DNA of 64,000 nt from Geothrix sp. PMB-07. GTDB taxonomy: Bacteria > Acidobacteriota > Holophagae > Holophagales > Holophagaceae. Positions 51,209 to 59,261 of this stretch are shown here, in pieces. The first letter of the stretch is position 1, and every line of letters starts with the position of its first letter. Under the pieces are notes generated by a model. The model did no database searches. It saw only the letters and a list, made by a program, of their open reading frames with translations, and was not told the DNA's origin. The position numbers were made by a program, and so were the translations under genes. The stretch is from NCBI RefSeq assembly GCF_030758935.1, contig NZ_CP132333.1, forward strand, positions 2,170,992 to 2,234,991, in the 5' to 3' direction.

Positions 51209-53446
51209 CTATCTCCGCCGAGGGGCGGCAGGGCTGGTCGGGGTTTCTGACTTGGCATCGGCATCAGCAGGCAGCGTGTCCAGCAGCGTCTTCCAGTCGA
51301 ACCAGGTCTTCTGGCCTTTGATCCACTTCTCGAACCAGTTGAACTCGCTGACCATCTTCACCAGCTGATAGCGGGGCTCACTGAGGCCGTGGGGCATGCC
51401 GGGATAGACGAGGTATTCCACAGGCACCTTCAGCTGCTTGAGGGCCATGTAGAGCTCATCGCTCTGGGGCTTCGGCACACGCTGATCGGCCTCGCCCACG
51501 TGAATGAGCGTGGGGGTCTTCGCGTTCTTGATGTATTTCAGCGCCGATTCGTGCACGAAGTTGTCCCAGGCCTCGTAGGGCTTGCCGCCCAGGTAGAACT
51601 CGCGCACGCTCTGCGTGTCGCTTTCGGCATACATGGAGATCCAGTTCACGGCCCCGGCCCCGGTGCTGATGGCCTTGAAGCGATCAGTCTGAGTCAGCGT
51701 CCAGCTGGACAAGTGACCGCCGGCGCTCCAGCCCATCATGCCGAGCTTGTCGGCGTCAGCGATGCCCTCGTGGATGAGGTGGTCCACGCCGCTGATGATG
51801 TCGCCGTAGGACAGCCGCATGAAGTTGCCACCGATCTGCCGGGTGAAGGCCTCGCCGTAGTTCGTCGAGCCCCGGTAGTTGGGCTGGAACACGACGTACC
51901 CGGCTGCGGCGTAGATGTGCGGGTAGGTCACGTAGCGGGCCTGGAAGCCGCTCATTTCCGCCGAGGCGGGACCGCCGTGCAGCTGCACGATGAGCGGGTA
52001 GCGTCGGCCCTTTTCGTAGCCGATGGGTTTGATGAGCAGGCCTTCCACCTGGGTGCCGTCCTTGGCCTTCCAGCGGATGGTTTCGGTCTCGCCCAGGGAC
52101 AGCTTCGCCACCTGCGGGTTGGCATCCGAGACCTTCACCCAGGCCGAGGGTGTGCCGATGGACGCGGGCTTCGCCACGTAGAGATCCGCGGCTTTCCGGG
52201 GGTGACTGAAGCTGAAGAGGAAACGCTTCGCTTCAGGATGATAGGCGCCTGCGATCACGCCGGTCTCATGGGTGAGCTGGGTTAGCGTGCCATCCGCCGT
52301 GGAAAGCGAGAACAGGTGCTGGCTGGTGCCCAGCCCCTCGGTGAAGTAGAGGTTGCGGGAATCCTCGCTCCAGCTGGCGCGGGAGACGCTCATGTCCTTG
52401 CCCGCCAGAAGGTTTTTCGCGGGACCACCCGCGGTGGGAAGGATCCACAGCTTCTCATTGCGCAGCCGCTCGAAGCGCTCGGGCGCAGAGTACATCAGCC
52501 ACTTCCCGTCCGGCGAGAAGGCGGAGTACCCCGCCTGCTTCTCCAGGATCTGCCGGGATTGCCCGCTCTGCAGGTCCAGCAAGTGGAGGCTGGCCTCCTC
52601 CTGTGTGATGTCACCCACTCGGCGGGCCGAGGGCATGGCGAGGTAGTCGACCCAGCGGCCATCCTTCGACAGATCGAAGGAGGTCACGGTGAAGTCCGCG
52701 CCTTCCGTCCAGCGCTTTTCGGTTTTGTCCTTGAGATCCACCGACCACAGATGCACCGGCGGCTGCTCCGGGTCGGCCACCCGCACGTCGAATTTCTTCT
52801 CCTTCCGCTTGGCCTCGTCCTTGTCCAGGCGATCCGGGCTGGTGAAGAAGAGGCGGCTGCCATCCTCTGCGATCTCGAAATCGCGGATGGGGGTGGCGTG
52901 TTTGGGCAGCGCCACGGGCGCCAATTCCTCCGAGGCCAGATCAATGATGGAGAGCTGGCGATCCTCCGCCTTCCCGGCGCTGAAGACCAGCCATTTACCA
53001 TCGTGGCTGAAACTGAATGCGTGGACACCATCCTTGGCGTCCGTGAGTTTGCGGGCCTCGCCACCATCCACGGACATCCAGTAGATTTGCTGGCTGCCCT
53101 CACGGTCGCTGAGAAAGGCGAAACGCTTGGCATCCCGCGCCCACTGGGGAGATGTCTCATTCTTCTCGCGGGTGAAGGTCATCTGGCGTGCCGCACCACT
53201 CTGCGCATCCGCCAGGAAGATGTCCGTGTAATTTTTCCCGGATTTCCAGTGGGGGATGCTCATGGTGTAAAGCACTCTGGCGCCATCCGGCGACAGCTGG
53301 CCCCCGCTCACCGACCGCATCTCCATGACATCCATGAAGGTCATGGGCCGTGTGGCCGGGGCCACCGCCGGAGTCGTCACCTGAGCCATCGCCGGAGCCG
53401 CCGCCACCAGGGCCGCCATCACACCATTCCATTGCCTTGAACGCAT
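51209..53446 (-). CDS. S9-family prolyl oligopeptidase-like peptidase, exported
   Basis: The 745-residue protein has a signal peptide (GVMAALVAAAPAMAQ), an N-terminal beta-propeller with repeated SPDG-type blades (GGQLSPDGARVLYTM; FSHDGKWLVFSAG; AFSPDGKWLMYSA), and a C-terminal alpha/beta hydrolase. The nucleophile is in GMMGWSAGGHLSSW (Ser near residue 571), with a late Asp in VGEADQRVPKPQ and His in YPGMPHGLSEP. It resembles dipeptidyl or acylaminoacyl peptidases and probably degrades peptides in the periplasm. The C-terminal tail is Pro/Ala/Arg-rich. It starts at ATG 53446. Confidence 0.94.
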   Translation of the reverse strand: MRSRQWNGVMAALVAAAPAMAQVTTPAVAPATRPMTFMDVMEMRSVSGGQLSPDGARVLYTMSIPHWKSGKNYTDIFLADAQSGAARQMTFTREKNETSPQWARDAKRFAFLSDREGSQQIYWMSVDGGEARKLTDAKDGVHAFSFSHDGKWLVFSAGKAEDRQLSIIDLASEELAPVALPKHATPIRDFEIAEDGSRLFFTSPDRLDKDEAKRKEKKFDVRVADPEQPPVHLWSVDLKDKTEKRWTEGADFTVTSFDLSKDGRWVDYLAMPSARRVGDITQEEASLHLLDLQSGQSRQILEKQAGYSAFSPDGKWLMYSAPERFERLRNEKLWILPTAGGPAKNLLAGKDMSVSRASWSEDSRNLYFTEGLGTSQHLFSLSTADGTLTQLTHETGVIAGAYHPEAKRFLFSFSHPRKAADLYVAKPASIGTPSAWVKVSDANPQVAKLSLGETETIRWKAKDGTQVEGLLIKPIGYEKGRRYPLIVQLHGGPASAEMSGFQARYVTYPHIYAAAGYVVFQPNYRGSTNYGEAFTRQIGGNFMRLSYGDIISGVDHLIHEGIADADKLGMMGWSAGGHLSSWTLTQTDRFKAISTGAGAVNWISMYAESDTQSVREFYLGGKPYEAWDNFVHESALKYIKNAKTPTLIHVGEADQRVPKPQSDELYMALKQLKVPVEYLVYPGMPHGLSEPRYQLVKMVSEFNWFEKWIKGQKTWFDWKTLLDTLPADADAKSETPTSPAAPRRR

Positions 53447-53496
53447 GCCGCCTCCTACCTCGTCACATGAGGTTTATCATGGATCACCCAAAAAGC

Positions 53497-54345
53497 TCAG
53501 TCCATCCGCAAGCTGAGATCCACCGAGGGCGCGCTGTGCGTGAGGGCACCCACGCTGAGGAAGTCCACACCGGTTTCCGCCACGGCTCGGGCCCGCTCCA
53601 GGGTGATGTTGCCGCTGGCCTCCAGGAAGAGGCGTCGGCCGCTGCGGTCGCGCAGGGCGACCGCCTCGCGCATCTGATCGAGGGCCATGTTGTCCAGAAG
53701 CACCCCGTCTACATCCGGCAGTTCCAGGCAGGCCTTGAGCTGGCCCAGGTTTTCCACCTCGACCTCGATCTTCACCAGGTTCGGCGCCACCCGGCGGGCG
53801 GATTCCACCGCCGCCCGGATGCCGCCCACCGCCGCCAGGTGGTTCTCCTTCAACAACACACCATCGCTGAGGTTCAGGCGGTGGTTCACGCCGCCCCCGC
53901 AGCGCACCGCGTACTTTTCCAGCACCTTCAGGCCCGGCGTGGTCTTGCGCGTATCCAGGATGCGCGCACCGGTGCCTTCCACCGCGTCCACGAATTTCCG
54001 CGTGAGGGTGGCAGTGCCCGAAAGCCGCTGCAGCAGGTTCAGCATGACCCGCTCTGCCAGCAGGATGCCGTGGCTGGATCCGCGCAGCCGCATGACCTCT
54101 GTGCCCGTCCCTACTTTCTGGCCATCGTGCTTGGGCAGCTCGATGACCATCGAACCGCAGGCCAGCTTCAGGGTTTCGGCGGCCACGGGCAGCCCGGCCA
54201 GCACCAGATCGGCCTTGGCCACCACGCGGGCGGTCATGGGGCGATCCGGCACGGAGGCGGTGGTCCAGTCCTGCGTGCCCCAGTCTTCACGCAGAAAAGC
54301 GCGCAGCTGGTCGCGGTAGGTCTCGGGATGAGGCGGATGGAACAT
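53497..54345 (-). CDS. nadC: nicotinate-nucleotide pyrophosphorylase (carboxylating)
   Basis: NadC converts quinolinate and PRPP to nicotinate mononucleotide in de novo NAD synthesis. The 282-residue protein has ERVMLNLLQRLSGTATLT, ARILDTRKTTPGLKVLEKYA, VRCGGGVNHRLNLSDGVLLK and VDFLSVGALTHSAPSVDLSL. Length and motifs are complete. It is divergent from the enoyl-CoA hydratase gene. Confidence 0.97.
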   Translation of the reverse strand: MFHPPHPETYRDQLRAFLREDWGTQDWTTASVPDRPMTARVVAKADLVLAGLPVAAETLKLACGSMVIELPKHDGQKVGTGTEVMRLRGSSHGILLAERVMLNLLQRLSGTATLTRKFVDAVEGTGARILDTRKTTPGLKVLEKYAVRCGGGVNHRLNLSDGVLLKENHLAAVGGIRAAVESARRVAPNLVKIEVEVENLGQLKACLELPDVDGVLLDNMALDQMREAVALRDRSGRRLFLEASGNITLERARAVAETGVDFLSVGALTHSAPSVDLSLRMD

Positions 54346-54395
54346 GCGGGAAGCTCCAGATTCAGCCTACAATCATGACCAAACCCGGAGTGTTC

Positions 54396-55172
54396 ATGTC
54401 CTTCCTTCTCGTCGAGAAAGCAGATCGCGTTGCCTGGATCACGCTGAATCGACCCGAAAAGCTCAACGCCCTGAATCATGAGGTCCTGAAGGGCCTGGAC
54501 CTGCTGTTCCTGGACCTGGAGCAGGATCCCGAGGTGGGCGTGGTCGTGATCACCGGAGCCGGTGAAAAGGCCTTCATCGCCGGGGCGGACATCACCGAGC
54601 TGAAGGATCTGGATGCCGCCGCCGCCCGTCGGCTGGCCCTGCTGGGTCAGGCCGTCTTCCAGCGCATTGAATCCCTGCCCAAGCCCGTCATCGCCGCCGT
54701 GAACGGCTTTGCCCTGGGCGGCGGTTGCGAACTGGCCCTGGCCTGCCACATCCGCATCGCCAGCGAGAACGCGCGCTTCGGCCTGCCCGAGGTGAGCCTC
54801 GGCACCATCCCCGGCTATGGCGGCACCCAGCGGCTGCCCCGGCTGGTGGGCAAGGGCGTGGCCCTCGATCTCATCCTCAGCGGCGACATGGTGCCCGCAG
54901 CCGATGCCCATCGCATGGGCCTGGTGAGCCGGGTGGTGCCCCAGGCCGAGCTGCGGACCGCCACGGAGAAACTGGCCAAGACCCTGCTCTCCCGCGGCCC
55001 CCTGGCCCTGCGCAGCGCCCTGGCGTCTGTGAACGAGGGCCTGGACATGCCCCAGGACCAGGGCCTTCAGTACGAGGCCGCCCTCTTCGGCCTGATGGCC
55101 GCCACCCAGGACATGAAGGAAGGCATCAGCGCCTTCCTGGAGAAGCGGAAAGCGCAGTTCAAAGGCGTGTAG
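54396..55172 (+). CDS. enoyl-CoA hydratase/isomerase family protein
   Basis: The 258-residue crotonase-fold protein hydrates trans-2-enoyl-CoA. It has LNRPEKLNALNHEVL, the oxyanion-hole segment KAFIAGADITELKDLD, AAVNGFALGGGCELALACHI with the first catalytic Glu region, and LPEVSLGTIPGYGGTQRLPR, where GTIPGYGGTQRL carries the second. GGAG precedes ATG 54396; a frame start at 54375 lacks support. It likely acts on short-chain enoyl-CoA such as crotonyl-CoA. A strong terminator follows. Confidence 0.94.
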   Translation: MSFLLVEKADRVAWITLNRPEKLNALNHEVLKGLDLLFLDLEQDPEVGVVVITGAGEKAFIAGADITELKDLDAAAARRLALLGQAVFQRIESLPKPVIAAVNGFALGGGCELALACHIRIASENARFGLPEVSLGTIPGYGGTQRLPRLVGKGVALDLILSGDMVPAADAHRMGLVSRVVPQAELRTATEKLAKTLLSRGPLALRSALASVNEGLDMPQDQGLQYEAALFGLMAATQDMKEGISAFLEKRKAQFKGV

Positions 55173-55186
55173 AACGCCACAGAACC

Positions 55187-55216
55187 AAAAGCGGGGCCAA
55201 TCGGCCCCGCTTTTTT
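55187..55216 (+). terminator. rho-independent terminator after the enoyl-CoA hydratase gene
   Basis: A 12-bp stem AAAAGCGGGGCC / GGCCCCGCTTTT with a 4-nt loop runs into six T residues. The complementary A run means it can also act for the convergent beta-propeller gene. Confidence 0.92.
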
Positions 55217-55232
55217 GCATGCCGAGTGGAAC

Positions 55233-57341
55233 CTACCGCTTGGCGGCGGGCGTTCCCAGCGACACGGCGGCGGACTGCTCGTTGTTGTGGAGATCCACCA
55301 CCTTCACCAGGAGGCGGTCGCCGCGCACCATGTCCCGGGGCACCAGCACGTCGAAGCGCTCTTCCTTCTGATCGAAAACGCGATCCTCGGGCACGATCAG
55401 GAGCCAGTGCTCGCCATCGGCACTGACGGCCGCTTCCTTCAGCACGGAGGTCTCGTCCCGCGCCACGAAGCGCACCCGAACGCCTTCGCCTTCGGGCACG
55501 GCACTGAGTTCGGAGATGGCGGGCGGCGTGTGGTCCACCGTGAAGGGCGCCGTGCGCCAGGTGCTGGTGAGCGCCGCATTGAACGGTGCCGACGGCGCGT
55601 CAGAAGCCACCACCTCCAGCCGGTAGCGCCCATCGGGCACTGGCAGGGTGTCGAAGCTGAAGAACTTCTCCTTCCAGGCTTTTTCGAGGAGGATGGGCGC
55701 ACCTTTCTCAGGCAGCAGGCGGATGGCGAACTGCAGGGCGTCGCCATTGGGATCGTTCACCCGGAACACGAAGCTCTGCCCGCCGCGCCGGAAGCTGCGC
55801 TTCTCGGCACCCATGTAGCCCAGGGCGGGAATGAGCTTCTGGGTTTCCAGGGGGACGCGCTCGATGCCGATGTCGTCGGGGGGCGCCGTGCGGGTGATGA
55901 CCAGGCCCGGAGGCATCAGGTCAACCCCTTCCCAGACCGGTGCGAGGTTCCGCTGGGCCCAATAGACGTTCACCGTTTCCACGGTGGGCGTGGCGCCGCC
56001 ACGGGTGCTGCTCAGGCGCAGCCGGAACTGCGCGAAGCGTGCGGGCGGCAAGGCCGGGCGCTCGCCGCTGCGAAGGGGCGGCGTCCAGTTGCTCCAGGTG
56101 GCATCGGGCGTTTCTGTGCTACCCGTGCGGAACTGCAATTCGACATTGGTGCCCGTGGGGGTTTCCGCATCCAGGTAGGCCCGGCCCCAGTCGGCGATGG
56201 GCGCCCCCTTGAGGATTCTCGATTCCAGGGTGCCTTCCGTGGCCTGCGCTTCGGAAAGCAGGTGGAGTTCGGCGGGATTCGAGCCCACCACCAGCAGATC
56301 CCCGCCGGAGGGCAGGAAGGCCGTGGCCTGGGCCGTGCCCAGCTCCTGCACCACCGCGAAGGGTTCCGTATCGCGCCCCTTGCCGAGCGGCAGGGAGAAG
56401 AGGCGTGAGCGGTTGCCCGTGGCCACCAGCAGCTGGCCCTTCCAGGCGGCCAGGGCATAGACCTGGCTCTGGGAGCTCTGCCACAGCGTTTCGGGCACCC
56501 GGTCCTTGTCGAGGCGGATGACTGCCGAGCGGGTGGTGGCCGTGGTGTCCGCCTGGAGGTAACCCTCCCGGCGCTCCAACTGGCCTGTGCTGAACTTGGG
56601 CGTCAAGCCATTGTCGGCGCCGATGAAGAGCTGTCCATCCACGTAGGCCAGGGCCCGCACTTCCTCAAAGGGCGTATCCATGAGGGTTTCCAGGCGGTCG
56701 CCCTGGCGGCTGTAACGCAGCACCAGACCGCGCCCATGGCTGCCGAGGTACCAGCCTCCCTGGCCGTCCGAAGTCAGGGCCGTGAAGGCGGTTTCATCGG
56801 CCAGCTCCGTCAGGCGTCGGCTGGAGCCTTCGCGGGCCTGCACCAGGACCGCGCCCTTTTCAGCCCCGCCCGCCACCAGCACAGTGTCGCCTTCCACGGC
56901 CAGCGCCCAGACGATGCGGGCCTCAATCTCCGCAAAGGACTTCACGTCCCCGGTTGGTGAAACACGAAGCAGCTTGCCCTCGCCTGTGGGCGCCACGATG
57001 AGATCCTGGCCCAGCCGGGCCATGGCGAAGACGATGCCCCCCTTCACCTGGCCCAGGGGCTTCATCTGGCCACCGGTGTAGTGGAAGAGCTTGCCGTCGG
57101 TGCCAGCGGACAGGTAGGCGCCACCGGAACCATCCGGAAGGGCCGACCAGATCACGCCTTCAGGCAGTTGGCCCACCCGTCGCAGGTTCGGCGCCAGGCG
57201 CAGTCGGCCGTCGGCACTGATGCGCACCCCCCGGGTTTCGGAACCCAGCCAGTCGTTGAACCCTGAGAAGGTGGCCATGGGCTGTTCCGCCAGAGCCGAA
57301 ACCCCCACCACCGCCGAAAGAAGGCATGTCATCCAGCGCAT
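55233..57341 (-). CDS. exported beta-propeller protein of unknown function
   Basis: The 702-residue protein has a signal peptide (MRWMTCLLSAVVGVSALAEQ). Repeated short blades suggest a beta-propeller (VIWSALPDGSGGAYLSAG; GIVFAMARLGQDLIVAP; TAFTALTSDGQGGWYLGSHG; ALAYVDGQLFIGADNG; VYALAAWKGQLLVATGNRS). The C-terminal third looks like fibronectin/Ig-type beta domains (DGRYRLEVVASDAPSAP; VVDLHNNEQSAAVSLG). No catalytic motif is evident. It lies directly downstream of the S55 peptidase gene, so the two may work together in the periplasm. ATG 57341 with AGGAAAGGG upstream was chosen over ATG 57365. Confidence 0.82.
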   Translation of the reverse strand: MRWMTCLLSAVVGVSALAEQPMATFSGFNDWLGSETRGVRISADGRLRLAPNLRRVGQLPEGVIWSALPDGSGGAYLSAGTDGKLFHYTGGQMKPLGQVKGGIVFAMARLGQDLIVAPTGEGKLLRVSPTGDVKSFAEIEARIVWALAVEGDTVLVAGGAEKGAVLVQAREGSSRRLTELADETAFTALTSDGQGGWYLGSHGRGLVLRYSRQGDRLETLMDTPFEEVRALAYVDGQLFIGADNGLTPKFSTGQLERREGYLQADTTATTRSAVIRLDKDRVPETLWQSSQSQVYALAAWKGQLLVATGNRSRLFSLPLGKGRDTEPFAVVQELGTAQATAFLPSGGDLLVVGSNPAELHLLSEAQATEGTLESRILKGAPIADWGRAYLDAETPTGTNVELQFRTGSTETPDATWSNWTPPLRSGERPALPPARFAQFRLRLSSTRGGATPTVETVNVYWAQRNLAPVWEGVDLMPPGLVITRTAPPDDIGIERVPLETQKLIPALGYMGAEKRSFRRGGQSFVFRVNDPNGDALQFAIRLLPEKGAPILLEKAWKEKFFSFDTLPVPDGRYRLEVVASDAPSAPFNAALTSTWRTAPFTVDHTPPAISELSAVPEGEGVRVRFVARDETSVLKEAAVSADGEHWLLIVPEDRVFDQKEERFDVLVPRDMVRGDRLLVKVVDLHNNEQSAAVSLGTPAAKR

Positions 57342-57365
57342 AGAACCCTTTCCTCGCAGACGCAT

Positions 57366-59105
57366 CTATTCGATCTCCACTTCAATTTGGCTGAGGCCGC
57401 GGACTTCCCGTTCGAGGGGCAGCAGGGCGCGCCCCACGATGCGGCGCTGCAGGCGGTTGTCGCTGCTGGCCCCATCGCCGCCCACAAGGCTGGCCACGGT
57501 GGGTGGAATGCCCTCGATGCGGCTGCCGCGCAGGCCCGCGCCGGGCTGCACCTGTACCAGCAGGGCGTAGGCGTGGTTGTTGCGGAGGGCCCCATTCAGG
57601 ATGCGCACCACATCGCCCATGGAAGCTGTCTCAATCGCGCGCTCATCCGGATCGGCGGCCATGAGGCTGAAACCATCGCCGACCATGAGGGTCGCCTTGC
57701 CCTTGGCCGCCGAGGAGGGCACCTGAATGTTGAAGGTGGCGGTTTCCCGCACCCCCTGGATGTTCTGGAGGGTCACCAACACCGGCAGCACCTCGCCACG
57801 CTTGGCCCGCGCCTTGAGCAGGCGCACCCCGGCAATGGCGGTGAGATCCAGCCGCTCCTCAGCCTTGATGGTGATGGAGATGCCCTCGAACACGGGCTTT
57901 TCAAAGGGATTCAGGCAGATGGCCTGAAGCATCCCGCCCAGGTATTGGGCGAGACGCCCAGGGTTCAGGTCGGCGATGACATTCTCGATCTGGATGGCTG
58001 GATGCCCGGCCAGCTTGATGTTCCCCTGCATGGAAAGGCTCTGGAATCCCAGGCCGCGGGTGTGGGCGTCCAGGGTCTGGGCCACGGCCGTGGCGGCCAG
58101 GGCCGCCGTGGCCACGGGATGATCCATGAGCTCGAAGCGGAAATTGAGGGTGCGTTTGCCCCCCAGGTTCAGGCCCAGGCGCATGGGCACCATGCGGGCC
58201 TCGGCGCCGAGGATGCCCGCCACACCCGAATTGCGATCCAGGCGCAAAGCGCCAATGGGAGCGACCGGCATGGCCAGCTTGAAGGAGCTCTGGTAGCTGG
58301 ACACCGTCGTGGCCACGGTGGCGGACCAGAGCGGCAGGTCCACGGGCCCGAGGTTGAAGAGTTGGTGCCCGAACATCAGCACCCGCTTGCCGGACACATA
58401 GGTGATGGTGCCCGAAGCCGTCAGGTCGAGATCGCCCTGCATGAGGGAGATGGCTGCCATGCCTCCGGGTTCCAGAGGGCTGGCCTCCTCCCGGCCACCC
58501 GAAAGCGCCGGTCCCGCGGCAAAGGTCACGGGCCATCCGGCCCAAAAGCGTTGCGCCTCGGTGCCCAACGGGCTTCCCGCCAGGGCCATGGGCAGCGCCT
58601 GGGGATCCAGATCGCCCATCACCTCTGAGAACGGCAGCATCTGGCCCAGCAGGGCCGATTTCAGCACCTTGGGCGGCTCCAGCTTGGGCAGGATGAGTGG
58701 CGTCCGGCTGGGCGCAATATCGGGAATATCCTTCAGCTGCTCCAGCATCTCCGCAATGGGCGTGATGCCCCCGATGGGTTCCTTTTCGAACATGATTCCG
58801 GTGCTGAGAGCGCCGATGAGCTTGCCGTCGATGTAGCAGGGGCTGCCGCTCATACCGGCCAGGATGCCGGTATCCGCCAGAGGGCCGCCCGAGGCCCGGA
58901 CCATGATCCGGCTTCGGCCTGGGGCCGCATTCTTCTGCACTCCGACCACTTCAAACTCGAAGCGGTCGATCTTGCCACCCTGAAAGACCGTCCTGCCATG
59001 GCCCTTCATGCCTGCGCGGATCTCTGAAACCCCCATGGTGGCTGGCCCCTGGGCGAATAGGGCGCCCAGAGAAATGAAGAAGGAAGCCAGGACAACCAGT
59101 TTCAT
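57366..59105 (-). CDS. SpoIVB/S55-family serine peptidase homologue, exported
   Basis: The 579-residue protein has a signal peptide (LVVLASFFISLGALFAQG) and the S55 features: GILAGMSGSPCYIDGKLIGA (Ser at 86/88) and RVLMFGHQLFNLGPVDLP, whose His near residue 245 is the likely catalytic base. The early block GMKGHGRTVFQGGKIDRFEF also occurs in homologues that I recall from Acidobacteriota. In Bacillus, SpoIVB is a PDZ-containing signalling protease, but this organism shows no sporulation genes here, so the role must differ. Proteolysis of an envelope protein is plausible. The next gene begins immediately after its stop. Confidence 0.88.
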   Translation of the reverse strand: MKLVVLASFFISLGALFAQGPATMGVSEIRAGMKGHGRTVFQGGKIDRFEFEVVGVQKNAAPGRSRIMVRASGGPLADTGILAGMSGSPCYIDGKLIGALSTGIMFEKEPIGGITPIAEMLEQLKDIPDIAPSRTPLILPKLEPPKVLKSALLGQMLPFSEVMGDLDPQALPMALAGSPLGTEAQRFWAGWPVTFAAGPALSGGREEASPLEPGGMAAISLMQGDLDLTASGTITYVSGKRVLMFGHQLFNLGPVDLPLWSATVATTVSSYQSSFKLAMPVAPIGALRLDRNSGVAGILGAEARMVPMRLGLNLGGKRTLNFRFELMDHPVATAALAATAVAQTLDAHTRGLGFQSLSMQGNIKLAGHPAIQIENVIADLNPGRLAQYLGGMLQAICLNPFEKPVFEGISITIKAEERLDLTAIAGVRLLKARAKRGEVLPVLVTLQNIQGVRETATFNIQVPSSAAKGKATLMVGDGFSLMAADPDERAIETASMGDVVRILNGALRNNHAYALLVQVQPGAGLRGSRIEGIPPTVASLVGGDGASSDNRLQRRIVGRALLPLEREVRGLSQIEVEIE

Positions 59106-59192
59106 GGGGATCTCAAGGAAAGGTAGAAGCCTAACAGATGGCCCGGAATGGAACCCCTGTGACCATCTTGTGCCATTCGTGTCACATTCGTT

Positions 59193-59211
59193 CCTTGACC
59201 CCAGGTCAAGG
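59193..59211. promoter_or_regulatory. palindromic operator candidate upstream of the TonB receptor gene
   Basis: CCTTGACCCCAGGTCAAGG is a perfect 8-bp inverted repeat with a 3-nt spacer. It contains a -35-like TTGACC and lies 50-69 bp upstream of the receptor start codon. TATCAA 14 bp further downstream is a poorly spaced -10. A dimeric regulator bound here would cover the promoter. Confidence 0.5.
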
Positions 59212-59261
59212 TGCTATCAAGAGCCTCGGCCCGCTACTCTTGGGTATCGGAGGAACTTCAT

